From Peromyscus leucopus (taxonomy: Eukaryota > Chordata > Mammalia > Rodentia > Cricetidae): DNA of 64,000 nt. Under the pieces are notes generated by a model. The model was not told where the DNA came from. It saw nothing but the letters and a program-made list of their open reading frames with translations, and ran no database searches. The translations under genes and the position numbers were made by a program. This document shows, in pieces, positions 34,331 through 46,669 of this stretch (positions are counted from its first letter, which is position 1; every line of letters begins with the position of its first letter). The DNA lies in assembly GCF_004664715.2 (NCBI RefSeq), contig NC_051068.1, positions 129,600,716 to 129,664,715 of the forward strand, given 5' to 3'.

Positions 34331-36253
34331 CCCACCATCTGCAAAAATTTGTTTGTTTCTTCTAAGCTCAAGTATCTGAGTTCTTCACTCTCCATTGAAC
34401 TATCCCAGGCATTTAACCAACATAAATGACATGTGAGCATGAATTTCTCAAATATCTACATACAGTTTCTACCATATAAATAAATAAATAATCTTAGCTT
34501 TCATTGCAAGTCCTGTGATTTCTCTGCAATGGGATGCTCCTGCCAATAAATGGACTGATGTGTAGACAAAGTGACAGCCAGTAAGATAAATAAAAACAAT
34601 CTGACACAGACACAAACCTTTCACAAGGCATTCTGGAAAAGACAGCTGTGCTAGGGAAGTTCTGGGGATGTTGAAATGATTTATATTGATTTCAGTTAGT
34701 GACTAACCACCTCTTAAGATCTACTCAGTTGCTCACCTAAAATGAGGGGATTTTACTCAAATAACTTAAAAAAAGTCTGACTTTGAAAATGGACACACCA
34801 CTTAAAATTTACTTTTCTATTGACTGTGTTTTTATACACTCCCAAACTAGTTAATGTATTGAATGTTTGTGATAAAATAGGTAATTTAAAATGTTTTACA
34901 ATGTTATGTATATGAAATGAGTTTGGAAGTAGCTAAGATAAAACTAGTTTTTAAATTCTTAGTGATGTAATTTTTAATCTGGCTTCTACCCTAAAAGACT
35001 TGCTTTGATTACTGAATAATACAATGTATTAGAATATAGGAACTAAAGAAAACAAATAAATAGCAAACAACATACAAAACAGATCAGCTCTTCATCTACC
35101 CCAGGCTGTGTGGCAGTTTTGGTGTGAGAGGCTAGTGGCTCCATTATGTTGAGATGCTGAGAAAAACTATTTGGTGTAGAGTTGAGAAAAGATTTTCCAG
35201 GCCTGAATTTGTATTCCCTTCCATATTCTAATTTGAGGTAGAAACTCTGGTTTTGAAACACATCACATTGTTTGATATATTGAGTTTTCTACTAGGGACC
35301 TCATACTGTTTTTCAAGTCAGTCTATTGTGTCCGCTGGTGTAAAACTCTGACAGCCTCTTTGTGTCTTTTGAAAATATTGCCTCCACTAAGCACTATTGC
35401 CTCCTCTACTCATGTGGACAAAGACCTGGAGGACTTCACTGTTAGCTTCATGTAATTAAGATGCCGCTGCTCTCTGAACACCGCCATTTGCGTTCCAGGA
35501 CCAGTCTGCTCCAGCCTTTCCAGGCACTACTAAGATGTCAGTAGCCTTTCCAGATTTTATGTCTATTTCCATTTTACCTGAATGTTGAGGTTCAGGACTT
35601 ATCAAACCCACCTGTTTATCTTTCCACAAACCTCTCACTCTAGGACAAATTTGAGTCAGCAACATAGTCACATATTGAGTTTCTTTTTCCCATGACATTT
35701 CTTAACTAATAGATCTTGAACCACAAACACTTTTTTTCTTCTCTAGCATCTTTATCATTCATATCTCTCCATCTACTATACCTTTAGGCTTTTCCCTTCA
35801 CTCTTGCTGCTATTTCTGGGATCCAAGCACTTCTTTGGAGCCAGACCCAATTTCGTTGATGGGGACACTCAACTATTAAAGCATTTGTTGGCACCTTTAA
35901 ACTTTTCCCCTGTTTTGGATTTCCATCAGGTCCTTGATGCTGATTTCTCACCATGACTGTAACTAATATCTGTTTTCTTGATTTTGAATCTTATCCATGA
36001 AATACTGCTGAGAACTACAGAAAACCAATGCCATGGTATCTCAAAGTAATCCTATACTGTGCCAGTTGGGTTTCCTTCATAGTCACCATGCTTTTAATCA
36101 TCTTAATGAAACTTTGAGCTCTTGGTAGCTTTCCTGTTAACTAAGACAATTGATTTTACATTGAACACTATTATCACAAAAGTTCTATTTAAGTACTATA
36201 AGCCAATGTAAGTACAAATAGAATATAAGTAAAATTTAATAACTTATACTCAC

Positions 36254-36332
36254 TTAGAAATGGGATTGACACTGGCTTCAATAATGGTTAAACACTTACA
36301 GCACTTTATGTTTTCTGGAAATTCTTGTACAC
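36254..36332 (-). CDS. Lrrc7: Lrrc7 coding exon, second one in the window
   Basis: This 79-bp exon opens with two bases that complete a Gly codon from exon 51394-51511. It then reads [13 protein letters not shown] and [12 protein letters not shown], and ends with AA of a Lys codon. The acceptor on the minus strand is a pyrimidine tract ending gactttttag before GTGTACAAG; the donor is gtgagtata. It is too short to give a long open frame and was found by matching the expected protein continuation. It supplies the end of one LRR and most of the next. The two adjacent cysteines (KCCKC) and the fit with both neighbours leave little doubt. It lies 15061 bp downstream (transcript sense) of the previous exon. 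Confidence 0.95.
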
Positions 36333-37287
36333 CTAAAAAGTCAGAAAAAATGACATGAGTTCATGAAGATATCCAAGCAAGACTTTCATAGCTCTGATTC
36401 CTATAGTGAGAATAAACTATTAAAAGCACAAGTTTGGATCCCTGTAGGGCAAACATTCAAGCAGAGATGATAAGTGAATATGATTAAGCCACCCGAAAAG
36501 ACAGGTATACACACAATTTTCTTAATTAAAAATGAATGTTAAATAATACTTTAGAATAGTAATAGCTAGAAACTGCATGTAAAATCAAGAGCAACTATAT
36601 TTGGCTCTTTACCAACTCTCAGGAGTGAAAATAAAAGTAGCCTGGTGACACAGTTTGTTGCAAAGGTTTTGACTGTAAAAACAGCATCACATATTCACAC
36701 TCCCACCACTGCTTTTCAGCTGAGATCATGTAACTGTATGTGCTCCCTTGTAAGAACACCCTAAGCTCACTTCTGGGAATCTCTGGACATTCAATCTTGT
36801 TATGTGTAGGCTAGATTTGGAGTCAGGCTGAACTGGCCTTCGCAATGAGAGCTTTCACTGGTCACTAATTACATGGGGCATCAAATTTTATAGGCAAAAT
36901 GGTATGTTTGCTTTTAGAAATGGGCAGTTTTCTCCATTCACAAACAGCAAATGACATTAGTCAATATTTATACTCCAATTGAGGACACTATGTTGGTACT
37001 TCTCCAATGTATTCATTTCAGTAAATGTACCACAAAATCTAACTTGATTGTATTCACAAAATTATTGAAAAAAGGCAAACAGCATTTCTACATTCTGAAC
37101 TCAAGGCATCTTATAAACAAAACTATAACAACATCACAGAATTAATCAAAACTGTATCAACAAATTATTAATTACTTGAAGAAGATAGATATAATAGGTT
37201 ACTTAGCTGCTACATCTGATTAATTCTGTTCTTCAAACTCCCTGCTTTTAAAATATGAAGCTTGAACACTTTTAATGTTCCTGCTTT

Positions 37288-37497
37288 GGGCTGGGATTAT
37301 AGCTCTGTTAGCAAAGTGTGTGTTGGAGTTCAGGGAGTCCTGGGCTTGATTCCCAGTACCACATACACAAGGTGTAGTGATGCATGCCTTCAAACCCAGC
37401 AAACTCAGGATATGGAGACAGGAAGGTCATCCTTGGCTACATAGTAGTTTAAAGCCAACTGGGGCTACATGAGCCCTATCTCAAAAGGAAAAAAAAA
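37288..37497 (+). mobile_element. B4 SINE (ID-like head plus B1-like body)
   Basis: It begins with an ID-like head (ggctgggattatagctctgt, cctgggcttgattcccagta), continues into a B1-like part (gtgatgcatgccttcaaacc, gagacaggaaggtcatcc) and ends in an A tract. This is the B4 layout. Confidence 0.8.
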
Positions 37498-37741
37498 TCT
37501 CCATTTGACCATCATGCTTGTTCATTCTTCTATCAGGAAACAATGTGTATAAGATAATAAAGGAATCTGAGATCAACCAATTTTCATTCCTACCTGGCAT
37601 GAAGAGAAGAAACAGAAAATCATGGATAAAAGTCATGTTAGGAGGTTTAATTTTTGCTTTTACTTCAGTTTTCCTATCTGAGGCAGACAGGATAATCTAA
37701 ATAAAAGCCACATCATCTATCCAGGTTCATATTTGTGTGAG

Positions 37742-37742
<1 letters not shown>

Positions 37743-37793
<51 letters not shown>
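37743..37793. repeat. (CA)n microsatellite
   Basis: About 25 uninterrupted CA dinucleotides. Confidence 0.99.
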
Positions 37794-37795
<2 letters not shown>

Positions 37796-37839
37796 CTATT
37801 TGCACTGTTACACTCACCATTGAGCCAGAGATAAATACT

Positions 37840-38048
37840 GAGTATCTTCCTCAACCTTTTCCATCTTATTTTTTGAGATAGGGTCTGCCATTGAACCCAA
37901 AGCTCACTTATTTGGTAAGACCTCAGGTATCTTCTTATTTCCACTTCTTCAGTGCTGGGATCACAGCATGCCACCACACCTGACTTTTTAAGCTGATGCT
38001 GGGGAGCTGAGCTCAGAGTTTAATATTTGAATCATCTCCCTGCCCCTT
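37840..38048 (-). mobile_element. B3-type SINE, minus strand, old
   Basis: A B1-like antisense part (ttttttgagatagggtctgc, cagtgctgggatcacagcat) is followed by a B2-like one (gctgatgctggggagctgag, atcatctccctgcccc). Confidence 0.65.
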
Positions 38049-38689
38049 TCAGAGGCTCTTAAGCTTGTAGTTAAAATAGCTTTCAGCTTTCTTTAATGTT
38101 AAAACGGCTTCTGAAGTCAATCTGTGTTTTTAAAACTGGCTTTAAATATATATCCAAAAATGAAAAGAAACATTTCTTTCTGAACAGAAGTTAAGTTTGG
38201 AACCCAAATGTAGGAAAAAGCCACATCATTATTAAACACTGAGCTTAACAACAATAGAGCATTGGTCCCTGAGCTTAAAAATAGACACCACCCAAAGGGA
38301 AATGTACCTTGTGAGATTTCTGTGACATGAAAGTTGTCTTTCCATCTCACTTTCCTGATGTTTGCTTTATTTGTTGTAACTTTTGCCTATCTTCATGATT
38401 TTCTTACCCAAACCCAGATCTAAATACTATTTATATAAGGAAAATTAATTTCTAGCATTTGCATGTGGATTTATTCAACTACTTTAAGCCCCTTACTTCT
38501 TAATGCCTATTATTGTAGCTTGTATTGCATCTGAAATTGAATGAGACTAGAAAAAATAAAACAACAGAAAAAAAACAGCACAGCAAAACAAAACACCATT
38601 GTGCATGGTTATGAGATAAAGACATTGCTATTTTTCTTTTAATATATTTTTAATTTAGGTTCCTGAAGAAGGGGAACATTCACCAATTT

Positions 38690-38812
38690 AACAGGTTTTC
38701 CTGAGTGCTTATTCTATGTTGGGAAGTGCTGAACTCTGAGGAGACAGATGGGGTAAAAGGAAATATGAGGGATTCTTTTTATTCATGGAGCTTATATTTT
38801 ATCAGGTGAATG
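38690..38812 (+). mobile_element. LINE-2/MIR-type ancient fragment
   Basis: Words such as cctgagtgcttattctatgt, gaggagacagatggggtaaa and ttcatggagcttatatttta follow the order of a widespread mammalian ancient repeat. Identified by resemblance only. Confidence 0.45.
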
Positions 38813-41800
38813 CATATAATAAATGTATATATGTAAACGTAAGTTGTAGTGGGTAGCCATTCCAGCTTGGATCTGGAAGTTCCAACCCCCATTGAGACTC
38901 TGGCAACTGTCACGCCTACGAGGCGGGGCGAGGGGACTAATTTCTCCAATAGTAAGTATATACTGTGTTTTAGCAAGGAGTAGGAAGACCATGATGTAGT
39001 CAGATACTGGGATCAATTAATGTTTAATCTACCTAGAAAAACAATGACAACTTTGCAAGTGCTTGTTAAATTGCCTCTAAATTATATTTTACATCAATAA
39101 CTTGAAGCATGGAACTAAAATAGATTTCAGACATGGAAGGAAACACTTGATTTTGGTATGGAGGATGTAGATTTTAATTACCTAAATTAAGATGAAAAGG
39201 ACAATTATCTCTTTCCAAACAACAAAAAAATTACAACAGGCTCTATAAATGCCAAATTTAAATGATTGAGTGCCCCTTCAAATTTGCATGAAACATTTCT
39301 TGCTTATAAATTTTTGCACAAATTAATATTCATAAGTATGGTTGATATATACTGAATGCTTTTGTTCTCTGAACTGTATAAATACATCAAATAGTTTACT
39401 CTGTGGTATAAGTGCTAAATGCTAGGAAAAAACCTACAATGCTGTATCTTATATAATAAAACAACAGAAACATAGCTAATAAAACTTTCACCTATATTTT
39501 GATTATTACTAATCTTTGAAATTATTGTTTTTTATTTTGAAAACAGGCAGGTTACTTGCATGTTGAGCAAGTTGAATTAGACTCTGAAGATTAAAAGATA
39601 AAATGCACAGAGAAGGATGCTACACACACTTTACTTCATTCTCAAGAATTTTAAAAATATGACTAACAAAGCCAGTAAGACTCAATGGCTGGACAGGATT
39701 TGAAATCAGAATATCTCAAATACTGTCATGTTTGCCTATTCTGAAAAACACTCATGAAATCTAGGATTTTATAATTTCTAGCTATATATATATATTGAGC
39801 AATGCAATACTTAAGATAGGGCAATATGCATGAAATCTGATGCAAACCTACTTTATTCAGTGTGTCAGCAAGAAGAAATTAGAACTATTGTCTCTTTAGA
39901 GCGGAGGTGACAGGACTACAGAGTGTCTCCAGCACTCTTCCCACTAACCAGTCCTGCATGGTGTAGACAAAACTCTTTATTCTTGTAAAAACAGTCAGTT
40001 CTGCAACATGGATGAGCTCATGTGAGCACAGCAAACTTAAATTGACCAATTAGTGTTGTTTAAAGAAGATAATTAGATAGGAACTATTTTGCAATAATTA
40101 CGACTGTAACAAATTTAAAATTTTGACATATAAGAAGGTACATGTTAATTTTACTTTATGTCTTAGTCTCTACAGAAGGTTGCTAAGGATATGTGGCATA
40201 TAGTGCAACAGTCTATAGGGTAAGTAAGGACTGGCAAGGAGAAGTTCAAGGACAGTTTACAGCATTCTGCAAGGTCAAAGTGAAAGTATAACTGCTGAGT
40301 TAGTGAATGGGGGAAGCATTTGGGGGATGCATTGTGTTCTACCCCCAGGGAGAAGAAAGAGAGACCCAGCAACCACATCATGGGAGATAAGAGTTACTTA
40401 TGAGAGCCTGCCTGCCTCAGTAGCATTACATAGAAAACCAAATACTTGTGAAGTTATTAGTATTTGGATACAGCCACATAACTGAATTTTCCTCAGGGAC
40501 ATATCTTGAGAAAATTCCATAGTTTTTGTGACCTTGACCCATAGTGTATTCATAGAGGAATACTTGTGACTTAGTTCAAATGCAGTGATTGACACTGATT
40601 CTGTGTTCCCTTTCTTTACTTTAATAACAGAGATTTTGAGTGAGAATTTCATGAAATGGTCTCCTTAATATTATTTTGTATTTAATGTTTCAATTCTCCC
40701 TTCATTTTCACTAGGCTGCTTCACTGGGCCTTCCATCCACCTATATTTTGATAGAAGATGCTGCGGCTCTGAGGACAGTGTGAGGTTCAGCTCCTTTTCA
40801 CAATGGATGAAGGGTACTGCATGGTAGTGAAGATGGAAAATGGCTCATACAAGCTCAATTTTATTCTCTTCAAATTGTCTGTAAGGATTTATGGACCATA
40901 TAGAATTTATTAATCATGTATTTTGAAAAGGTCCTTCAGTGACACTGGGAACCCTGACCCTGCTGACAGGACTCTGAGAGGACTTCAGAGGGTGGGGGGA
41001 TGGCACTCTTCTTCCTTGTATTAGTTGCACAAACTGTCTGAGTGTTGCTGGCATGTTTTAGGATTCATGTCTCTATGAAGACACCAGAGTTAAAAGGCCT
41101 GGTGCTGGGAGGTGACCAGGGGAGCAGATTTGTTTTGTTTTTCATTGTCATGAAGTTATTTAATGGAGCAAAAGACTTCGAGTTTATTTGAACCATCATG
41201 GGCAGAAGAAATTCTAAAGACAGGGAAAGTAGACCTAAGGTGTAAGAGATAGTGATTTTTAATAAGTTATTTAGTAATGGTGTTAAAGTAAGGAGTTTTA
41301 TAGGGCAGGGTAGCCATGAGCACAGTTAGTGAGTGCATGATCACGTTACCATTTTCTCCCTAACCCATACAAAGCATCTCCAGGTAACTTCCCTGAGAAT
41401 GTACAGCACAGACAACTGGAGTTTCTCTTTCTCTTCCAATATCCTCAAAGGTTTAAAGATTTTAAAAATCTGTTAACTTCTTCCTCCTGTGAGTCAGGAA
41501 CAGAAAGATTTCCTTTCTTCCTGCAGATGGGGAGTGTGATTCGTCCCATGTTTCATGAGTGCTTTGGAAAGGGGGTGGAATAATTGGCACATCACTATCA
41601 CACATAATAACCCCTCAACTATGTTTGCCTCTCATTATAACTAACAATAGTGATTTTGCCCACCATGGTGCTGCTCACATTAATTCATGTATAGAAATAA
41701 GTTCTAGAGGATGAGAACAAAACAATGACTTAATTGCTGGAGAATTAGGAAGCACTTTCAAATTAATTCATTTTCATTAAAGTCCTTATGGAATGGTGTC

Positions 41801-41994
41801 ATCTTCTCTAAGATGCTATGACAAATCAACAATCAAACTTGAAATGAAATTACTGACTAAACCTGATCATTCATTATCTAACTTTACTGTATAAAACAGT
41901 TTACTCTACTATGGCCATGCATCAGCTACAAGCTGACTTAGACTATTTATCCAGATATCACAATATCATGAAATGCATTCATCTCCGATTCACA

Positions 41995-42425
41995 TAGATT
42001 TTATTTCACTATTGAATTCAGATGTGAGGGTATCTTAGATGGGTTTCTGTTGCTGTGATGAAACACCATGACCAAAAGCAAATTAGGGAGGAAAGAGTTT
42101 ATTTGGTTTATACTTCCATGTTGTAGTCCATCACTGAAGAAAGTCAGGACAGGAACTCAAACAGGGCAGGAACCTGGAGGCAGGAGCTGTTGCAGAGACC
42201 ATGGAGGGGTGCTGCTTACTAGCTTGCTCAGCCTGTTTTCTTATAGAACACAGGTCCATCAGCCCAAGGATGGCACCACTCACAATGGTTGTGCCCTCTT
42301 CCATCAAGAACTAATTAAGGAAATGCCCTACATCTGGGTCATGTGGAGGTATTTTCTCAATGGAGGTTTCTCCTTTCAGGTAATGCTAACTTGTGTCAAA
42401 CTGACATAAAACTAGCCAGCACAGA
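41995..42425. mobile_element. Medium-reiterated rodent repeat, class uncertain
   Basis: The segment with gttgctgtgatgaaacacca, caggaacctggaggcaggag and cttgtgtcaaactgacataa is one I recognise as a common rodent interspersed repeat. I cannot name its family or class. The 113-residue frame inside it is not a gene. No target duplication could be fixed. Confidence 0.55.
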
Positions 42426-42779
42426 GGGTAACAGATGGAAGATCCATTGGTATGGACAGTGGCATGTTTCCCTTGGGTCACTGACTATAATTAGAGAACA
42501 ATAATTGCTGAGAAAGGAAAGTGGGTTCACAAAAATCATGGGCATGTTTTTATTTATCTCTGGCTATACAAATGACTAAGTTTTACTATAATTATCCAAA
42601 ACTTCTTTAGAAAGTCAAGGCTAATGAACTTATGTTTAAGAAAAAAGAATGATTTTTATTGACAATAAGAAGCTGGAACCCCATTTTCTAGTTTATTGCT
42701 TTCCAGTTAACTGGGTATTTTGTTTATACCATGTAGGTAAATATTCTATGTAGTGGGCTCTTTTAAAATTTATCTTTTA

Positions 42780-42951
42780 GCCGGGCGGTGGTGGCGCATG
42801 CCTTTAATCCCAGCACTTGGGAGGCAGAGCCAGGCGGATCTCTGTGAGTTCAAGGCCAGTCTGGGCTACCAAGTGAGTTCCAGGAAAGGCGCAAAGCTAC
42901 ACAGAGAAACCCTGTCTCGAAAAACCAAAAAAAAAAAAAAAAAAAAAAAAA
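42780..42951 (+). mobile_element. B1 SINE, young copy, plus strand
   Basis: Starts gccgggcggtggtggcgcat, contains aggaaaggcgcaaagctaca, and ends with gaaaaacc plus about 25 A. A 10-bp target duplication, ttatctttta, lies at 42770-42779 and 42952-42961. The uninterrupted A tail suggests recent insertion. Confidence 0.96.
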
Positions 42952-43917
42952 TTATCTTTTAACTGAAAGATGAGAACATAAAAACTTCACATCTGACAGG
43001 GAATTCTGTGATACTCTGATGCATGTGTGCACTGGGCAATGCTGAGACTAGTTTCCACCCGCCCATCTCCTCAACCATTTATCATTTCTTCTTGATTTTT
43101 GAAACATCTCATGCTTTATTATCCTCCATCACCTTCCTGTGCAGTAGAGTCTGGAACTGCTCATTCTATGTGATTGTTGCTAAAGTTCCCCTGGTAGCCA
43201 TCTCTTCATCCTTTCAATGCCCCAAGTATGTAAAACTTACAAACATAATATATTAATTAAAGAGAATCAGACATCAGGGCCTGTAGTGTAATACTAGTGT
43301 GTCCCTAGAATGTGCATTTTCATTACAGCAAAATTTTGACTATTTACCATGACTTGGTTACAATGCGAAAGCCAGTGAATAGTAAGAAATTAGCATCATC
43401 AGACAATGTGGCTGGTCATACACTACCAAAAAATGATGTGACTGAGACAGTATCAAGTGCAATGGAACATTAAAAACAACCAAGTAAGCACTGACACACT
43501 GGAGGAGGGGGTGTAATAAAAGTAACTGCCATTGGAAGTAGAAGAGAGGAATTAATGAATTAGGAAATCAAACAAATAAAATAACAAATGAGACCAACAA
43601 GGCAAAGAAAGACTAGCTGAAAGACTTTAACAAAGTAGAAAAACTTTTCAAGGCTGATAAAAGTAAAGACAAGGTAAAATGATTAAATAAATTTTAGGAA
43701 TGCAGAGGACAATGTGGCCATAGACAAGGTGGAAGAGCACAAAAATTGAAGTGAAGAAAGTTATGGAAAGGAAGAAAAATAAAATTAAAAATTGGATGAT
43801 GGAGTGGGCTAGTTAGTAGTTGGATTGTAACTTGTGAAAGAATGATTCAAGAAGATGTGAAGATTTAAGAATTAGAAAGGATGAAACTGGCCCATATGCA
43901 AAAACTAACAAAAGGTG

Positions 43918-44033
43918 TGCAAACCTGATTGGAAAGATGGTTCAGAGGGTAAAGGAACTTGCTGCCAAGCCTGAGGACCTAAGTTCAATCCTGGGACCCA
44001 CACATTGGAAGGACAGAACTGACAAGTACACAC

Positions 44034-44038
<5 letters not shown>
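43918..44038 (+). mobile_element. B2/B3-type SINE, plus strand
   Basis: Sense order: gattggaaagatggttcaga, gaacttgctgccaagcctga, gttcaatcctgggacccaca. Its 3' end runs directly into the (CT)n(CA)n microsatellite, which probably arose from its tail. Confidence 0.75.

Positions 44039-44120
<82 letters not shown>
44039..44120. repeat. Compound (CT)n(CA)n microsatellite
   Basis: About 24 CT units are followed by about 17 CA units. Confidence 0.99.
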
Positions 44121-44122
<2 letters not shown>

Positions 44123-44521
44123 TAAGTAATTAAAATTGTGTCTAAACTTTTTTGAAGAAACATATTGAAAGCCACAAAGTAAGACATGATGATAGAAAGT
44201 AGGCTGTTGGCATTTACCACTTGAAGACGTCAGTTCTTTCTAAGTTCAAATTCAAATTCAAGTTTAAAACTTCAAATCAATTTTTAAAATTTTATTCAAG
44301 TTTAAAACTTCAATTTTTAAAATTTTAAAATTTCAGTTGTGCATCTCAACAAGCTTGACTTAAAGCTTGGGGTGAATACCAAGCATATCGAGACACCTAA
44401 AATGAAGAAAGGAAGTGAGGATAGGAATATTTAGATACTGAAACTCAATAAGACACTGTAATGGTGAGAACAGGTCTCAACTAGGTGGAACAGTTCAGCA
44501 AGTTGAAAGAGGCTGAGACTG

Positions 44522-44662
44522 TACACAGGCAGTGAGGGACAGGCTGCTGAGTGTCACTGGGGAAACTTTACACAGTCAGTGAGGGACAAGCTGCTGAGTG
44601 TCACTGGGGAGACAGTTCACCATCATGGAGAGGGGACAGGCTGCTGGATGTTCTTGGAATAA
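44522..44662. repeat. 47-bp tandem repeat, about 2.5-3 units
   Basis: tacacaggcagtgaggg at 44522 recurs as tacacagtcagtgaggg at 44569. The following gctgctgagtgtcactgggg is identical in both, giving a 47-bp period. A third, degenerate unit starts near 44616 (gacaggctgctggatgtt). Confidence 0.85.
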
Positions 44663-44689
44663 TTCACCATCCATTCATATGAGAAAAGA

Positions 44690-45245
44690 TGAATTTTGGC
44701 TATGTGTAGTCTCAAAAATAAGTTTCAAACTAAGTGAAGACCTATATGTGAAAAGAAAACCAATTGTTTAAGAAGTATCTGTGACATCAAAGTATGGAAG
44801 AGCATCTTCAACACAAAGTGATGACACACAACACAAAGGAGAAAAGGTTGAAGTTTACACATTAAACTTAACAATTTCTTTATGAAAAATGGCTTTTCAA
44901 ACAATTTTGGAAGACATGCCACAGACTGGGAAATAATCTTTGCAGATCATACAAAGAAGAGGAAACTAGTGTTCAAAGAAATGAATCTCAAGTCATCAAG
45001 AACCTAAAAGACAACTCAAACTAAAAGTAGATCATAAAAGACAATTTGTAGAGAAAAAAGACAATTTGACCTCATCAATAAAAAGTACAAAATGTTTGCT
45101 ATTAGGGAAATATTAAGTAAGAGCAATACAGTATGTCCATCTGATGAGCTGTCAATTAATAAATGAGAAGCAATAGAAAGCTTTTTTGCTGAGACAACTA
45201 AAGCAAGTTGTTCAACCTTCAAGAAGTAAGTTCAGAAGGGCAACA
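44690..45245 (+). mobile_element. Ancient LINE-1 ORF2 remnant
   Basis: The words ccacagactgggaaataatc and tttgcagatcatacaaagaa match the mammalian LINE-1 ORF2 region after the reverse transcriptase, in plus orientation. Surrounding sequence is A-rich with broken frames. Confidence 0.65.
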
Positions 45246-45264
45246 TGAACAAACTTGAAGAATA

Positions 45265-45496
45265 GGGGTCTGGAGATATGACTCAGTGGCAAAGAGCCCT
45301 GGCTGTTCTTCTAGAGGACCTGGGTTCAATTCTCAGTACCCACATGGCCACTCATCACAACCATCAATAAGTCTAGGTTCAGGGGATCTGATGCTCTTTT
45401 CTGGTCTCTCTGGGTACTGCATGCACATGGCACACAGACATACATATAGACAAAACCCTCATACACAAAAATAATATAAAAATAATTAAGAATCCT
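45265..45496 (+). mobile_element. B2 SINE, plus strand, with target duplication
   Basis: Starts ggggtctggagatatgactc, includes agaggacctgggttcaattc and gatctgatgctcttttctgg, and ends in an A/T-rich tail. The 10-bp duplication ttgaagaata lies at 45255-45264 and 45497-45506. Confidence 0.92.
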
Positions 45497-45938
45497 TTGA
45501 AGAATAACCTATAAAATATGGTAGTATTTTGTTGAAAATTTAAACTTTAATTCTGACAGCAAGAAGGGTGAAATGATGGTCATAAATATTTACATGTGCC
45601 TGTGAAGTTTTATTCATCTAAAAAGAATATATTTGCAATGAATATTAACACTACATCTCCATGATAGACACGTTATCTGATATTCTTTTCCTCATAAAAA
45701 GTATTCACTAGCTTAAAACTTGAAACCACATAATATTTTAATACTGTTAATTACCATTACTGTTTTTAATGAAATAATGTCAGAAGGAACATGAAAGATA
45801 TGTTAATACAGAAAGGTAGAACTGTTGACTTAATTTAGAAATTCAGAGTCCTCACAGAAACAATGGCATTTGAATATTGAATAGAGTGAAAGTAAGCCAG
45901 ATGAAAAAGGCATGGAAAGTGATTTATGCAGAGGAAGT

Positions 45939-46669
45939 TGTGGTGATATATTGTGCACCCTAATAAACTTGCCTGAGGCTCAGATGACAGAGCCAGTCAC
46001 TAGATTAAACACAGAGCCAGGCAGTGGTGGCACACACCTTAGATCCCAGCACTTGAGATCTCATGTCTTTGCTTGGGAAGCAAACATGCCTTTAATCCCA
46101 GGAAGTAATATGTCAGGGCAGAGAAAGGTACATAAGGCATGAGAAAATAGGAACTCACTTGCTGTGGATATCGCTCTGTATAAATAAAATGCTGATTGGC
46201 CAGTAGCCAGGCTGGAAGTATAGTCAGGACAAGCAGAGAATTCTGGGAACAGGAAGGCTGAGTCAGCAGATGCTGCCAGCCGCTGCCATGAGTACCAACA
46301 TGTAAAATACTGGTAAGCCATGAGCCATGTGGCAAGGTATAGATGTATAGAAATGGGTTAATTTAAGATAGAAGAACTAGATAACAAGAAGCCTACCGCA
46401 TCCATACAGTTTGTAAACATTGTAAGTCTCTCTGTGTTTACTCAGTTGGGTCTGAGTGGCTGTGGGACTGGTGGGTGAGAGAGATTTGTCCTGACGGTGG
46501 GCCAGGCAGGACTGGAGAAAACTTCAGATACACTCACTCTCTTTTGGCTGAGGATTTCATAGAGGTAAGACCTAGTGGCTGGCTGTTCTGCTTCTCTGAT
46601 CTTACAGCTTTCACCCTGATATCTAGCTCTGGGATTTTTATTAAAAGACCATCTAAGATTTGAACAATA
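45939..46669 (+). mobile_element. mys-like solo LTR, split by a second LTR
   Basis: Starts TGTGGTGATATATTGTGC with CCTAATAAACTTGCC, like the LTRs at 1553 and 55282. It has the SINE-derived middle (gccaggcagtggtggcacac) and resumes after the insertion at 46533 (ctcttttggctgagg, then ttctgcttctctgatctt). It ends near atttttattaaaagacc and gatttgaaca. Only an approximate outer duplication is visible (ggaagt left, gggagt right). The insert at 46160-46532 interrupts it. Confidence 0.8.
46160..46532 (+). mobile_element. Solo LTR nested inside another LTR
   Basis: Starts TGCTGTGGATATCGCTC and ends CTTCAGATACA. The perfect 6-bp duplication ctcact lies at 46154-46159 and 46533-46538. It includes gctgattggccagtagccag, aatgggttaatttaagatag and ttgggtctgagtggctgtgg. 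The LTR at 56527 shares several of these blocks, so the two are related. Its insertion must post-date the outer LTR. The family name is not certain (RMER-like from memory). Confidence 0.85.

Larger units (their letters stand above)
24852..36253 (-). other. Lrrc7: Lrrc7 intron between the VQEF and LPDG exons
   Basis: A complete 11402-bp intron, donor gtgagt at 36253 and acceptor ttttag at 24852. It holds a run of SINEs at 26-32.3 kb, a MIR, and a decayed LINE-1 at about 33.4-34.3 kb. The stretches 24852-26009, 28756-29794, 30986-32084 and 34340-36253 show only AT-rich intron sequence. Confidence 0.9.

Noticed and set aside
37743..44120. CRISPR-like or other regularly spaced repeat system
   Set aside because: The periodic tracts are simple microsatellites and SINE tails; there are no repeat-spacer units.
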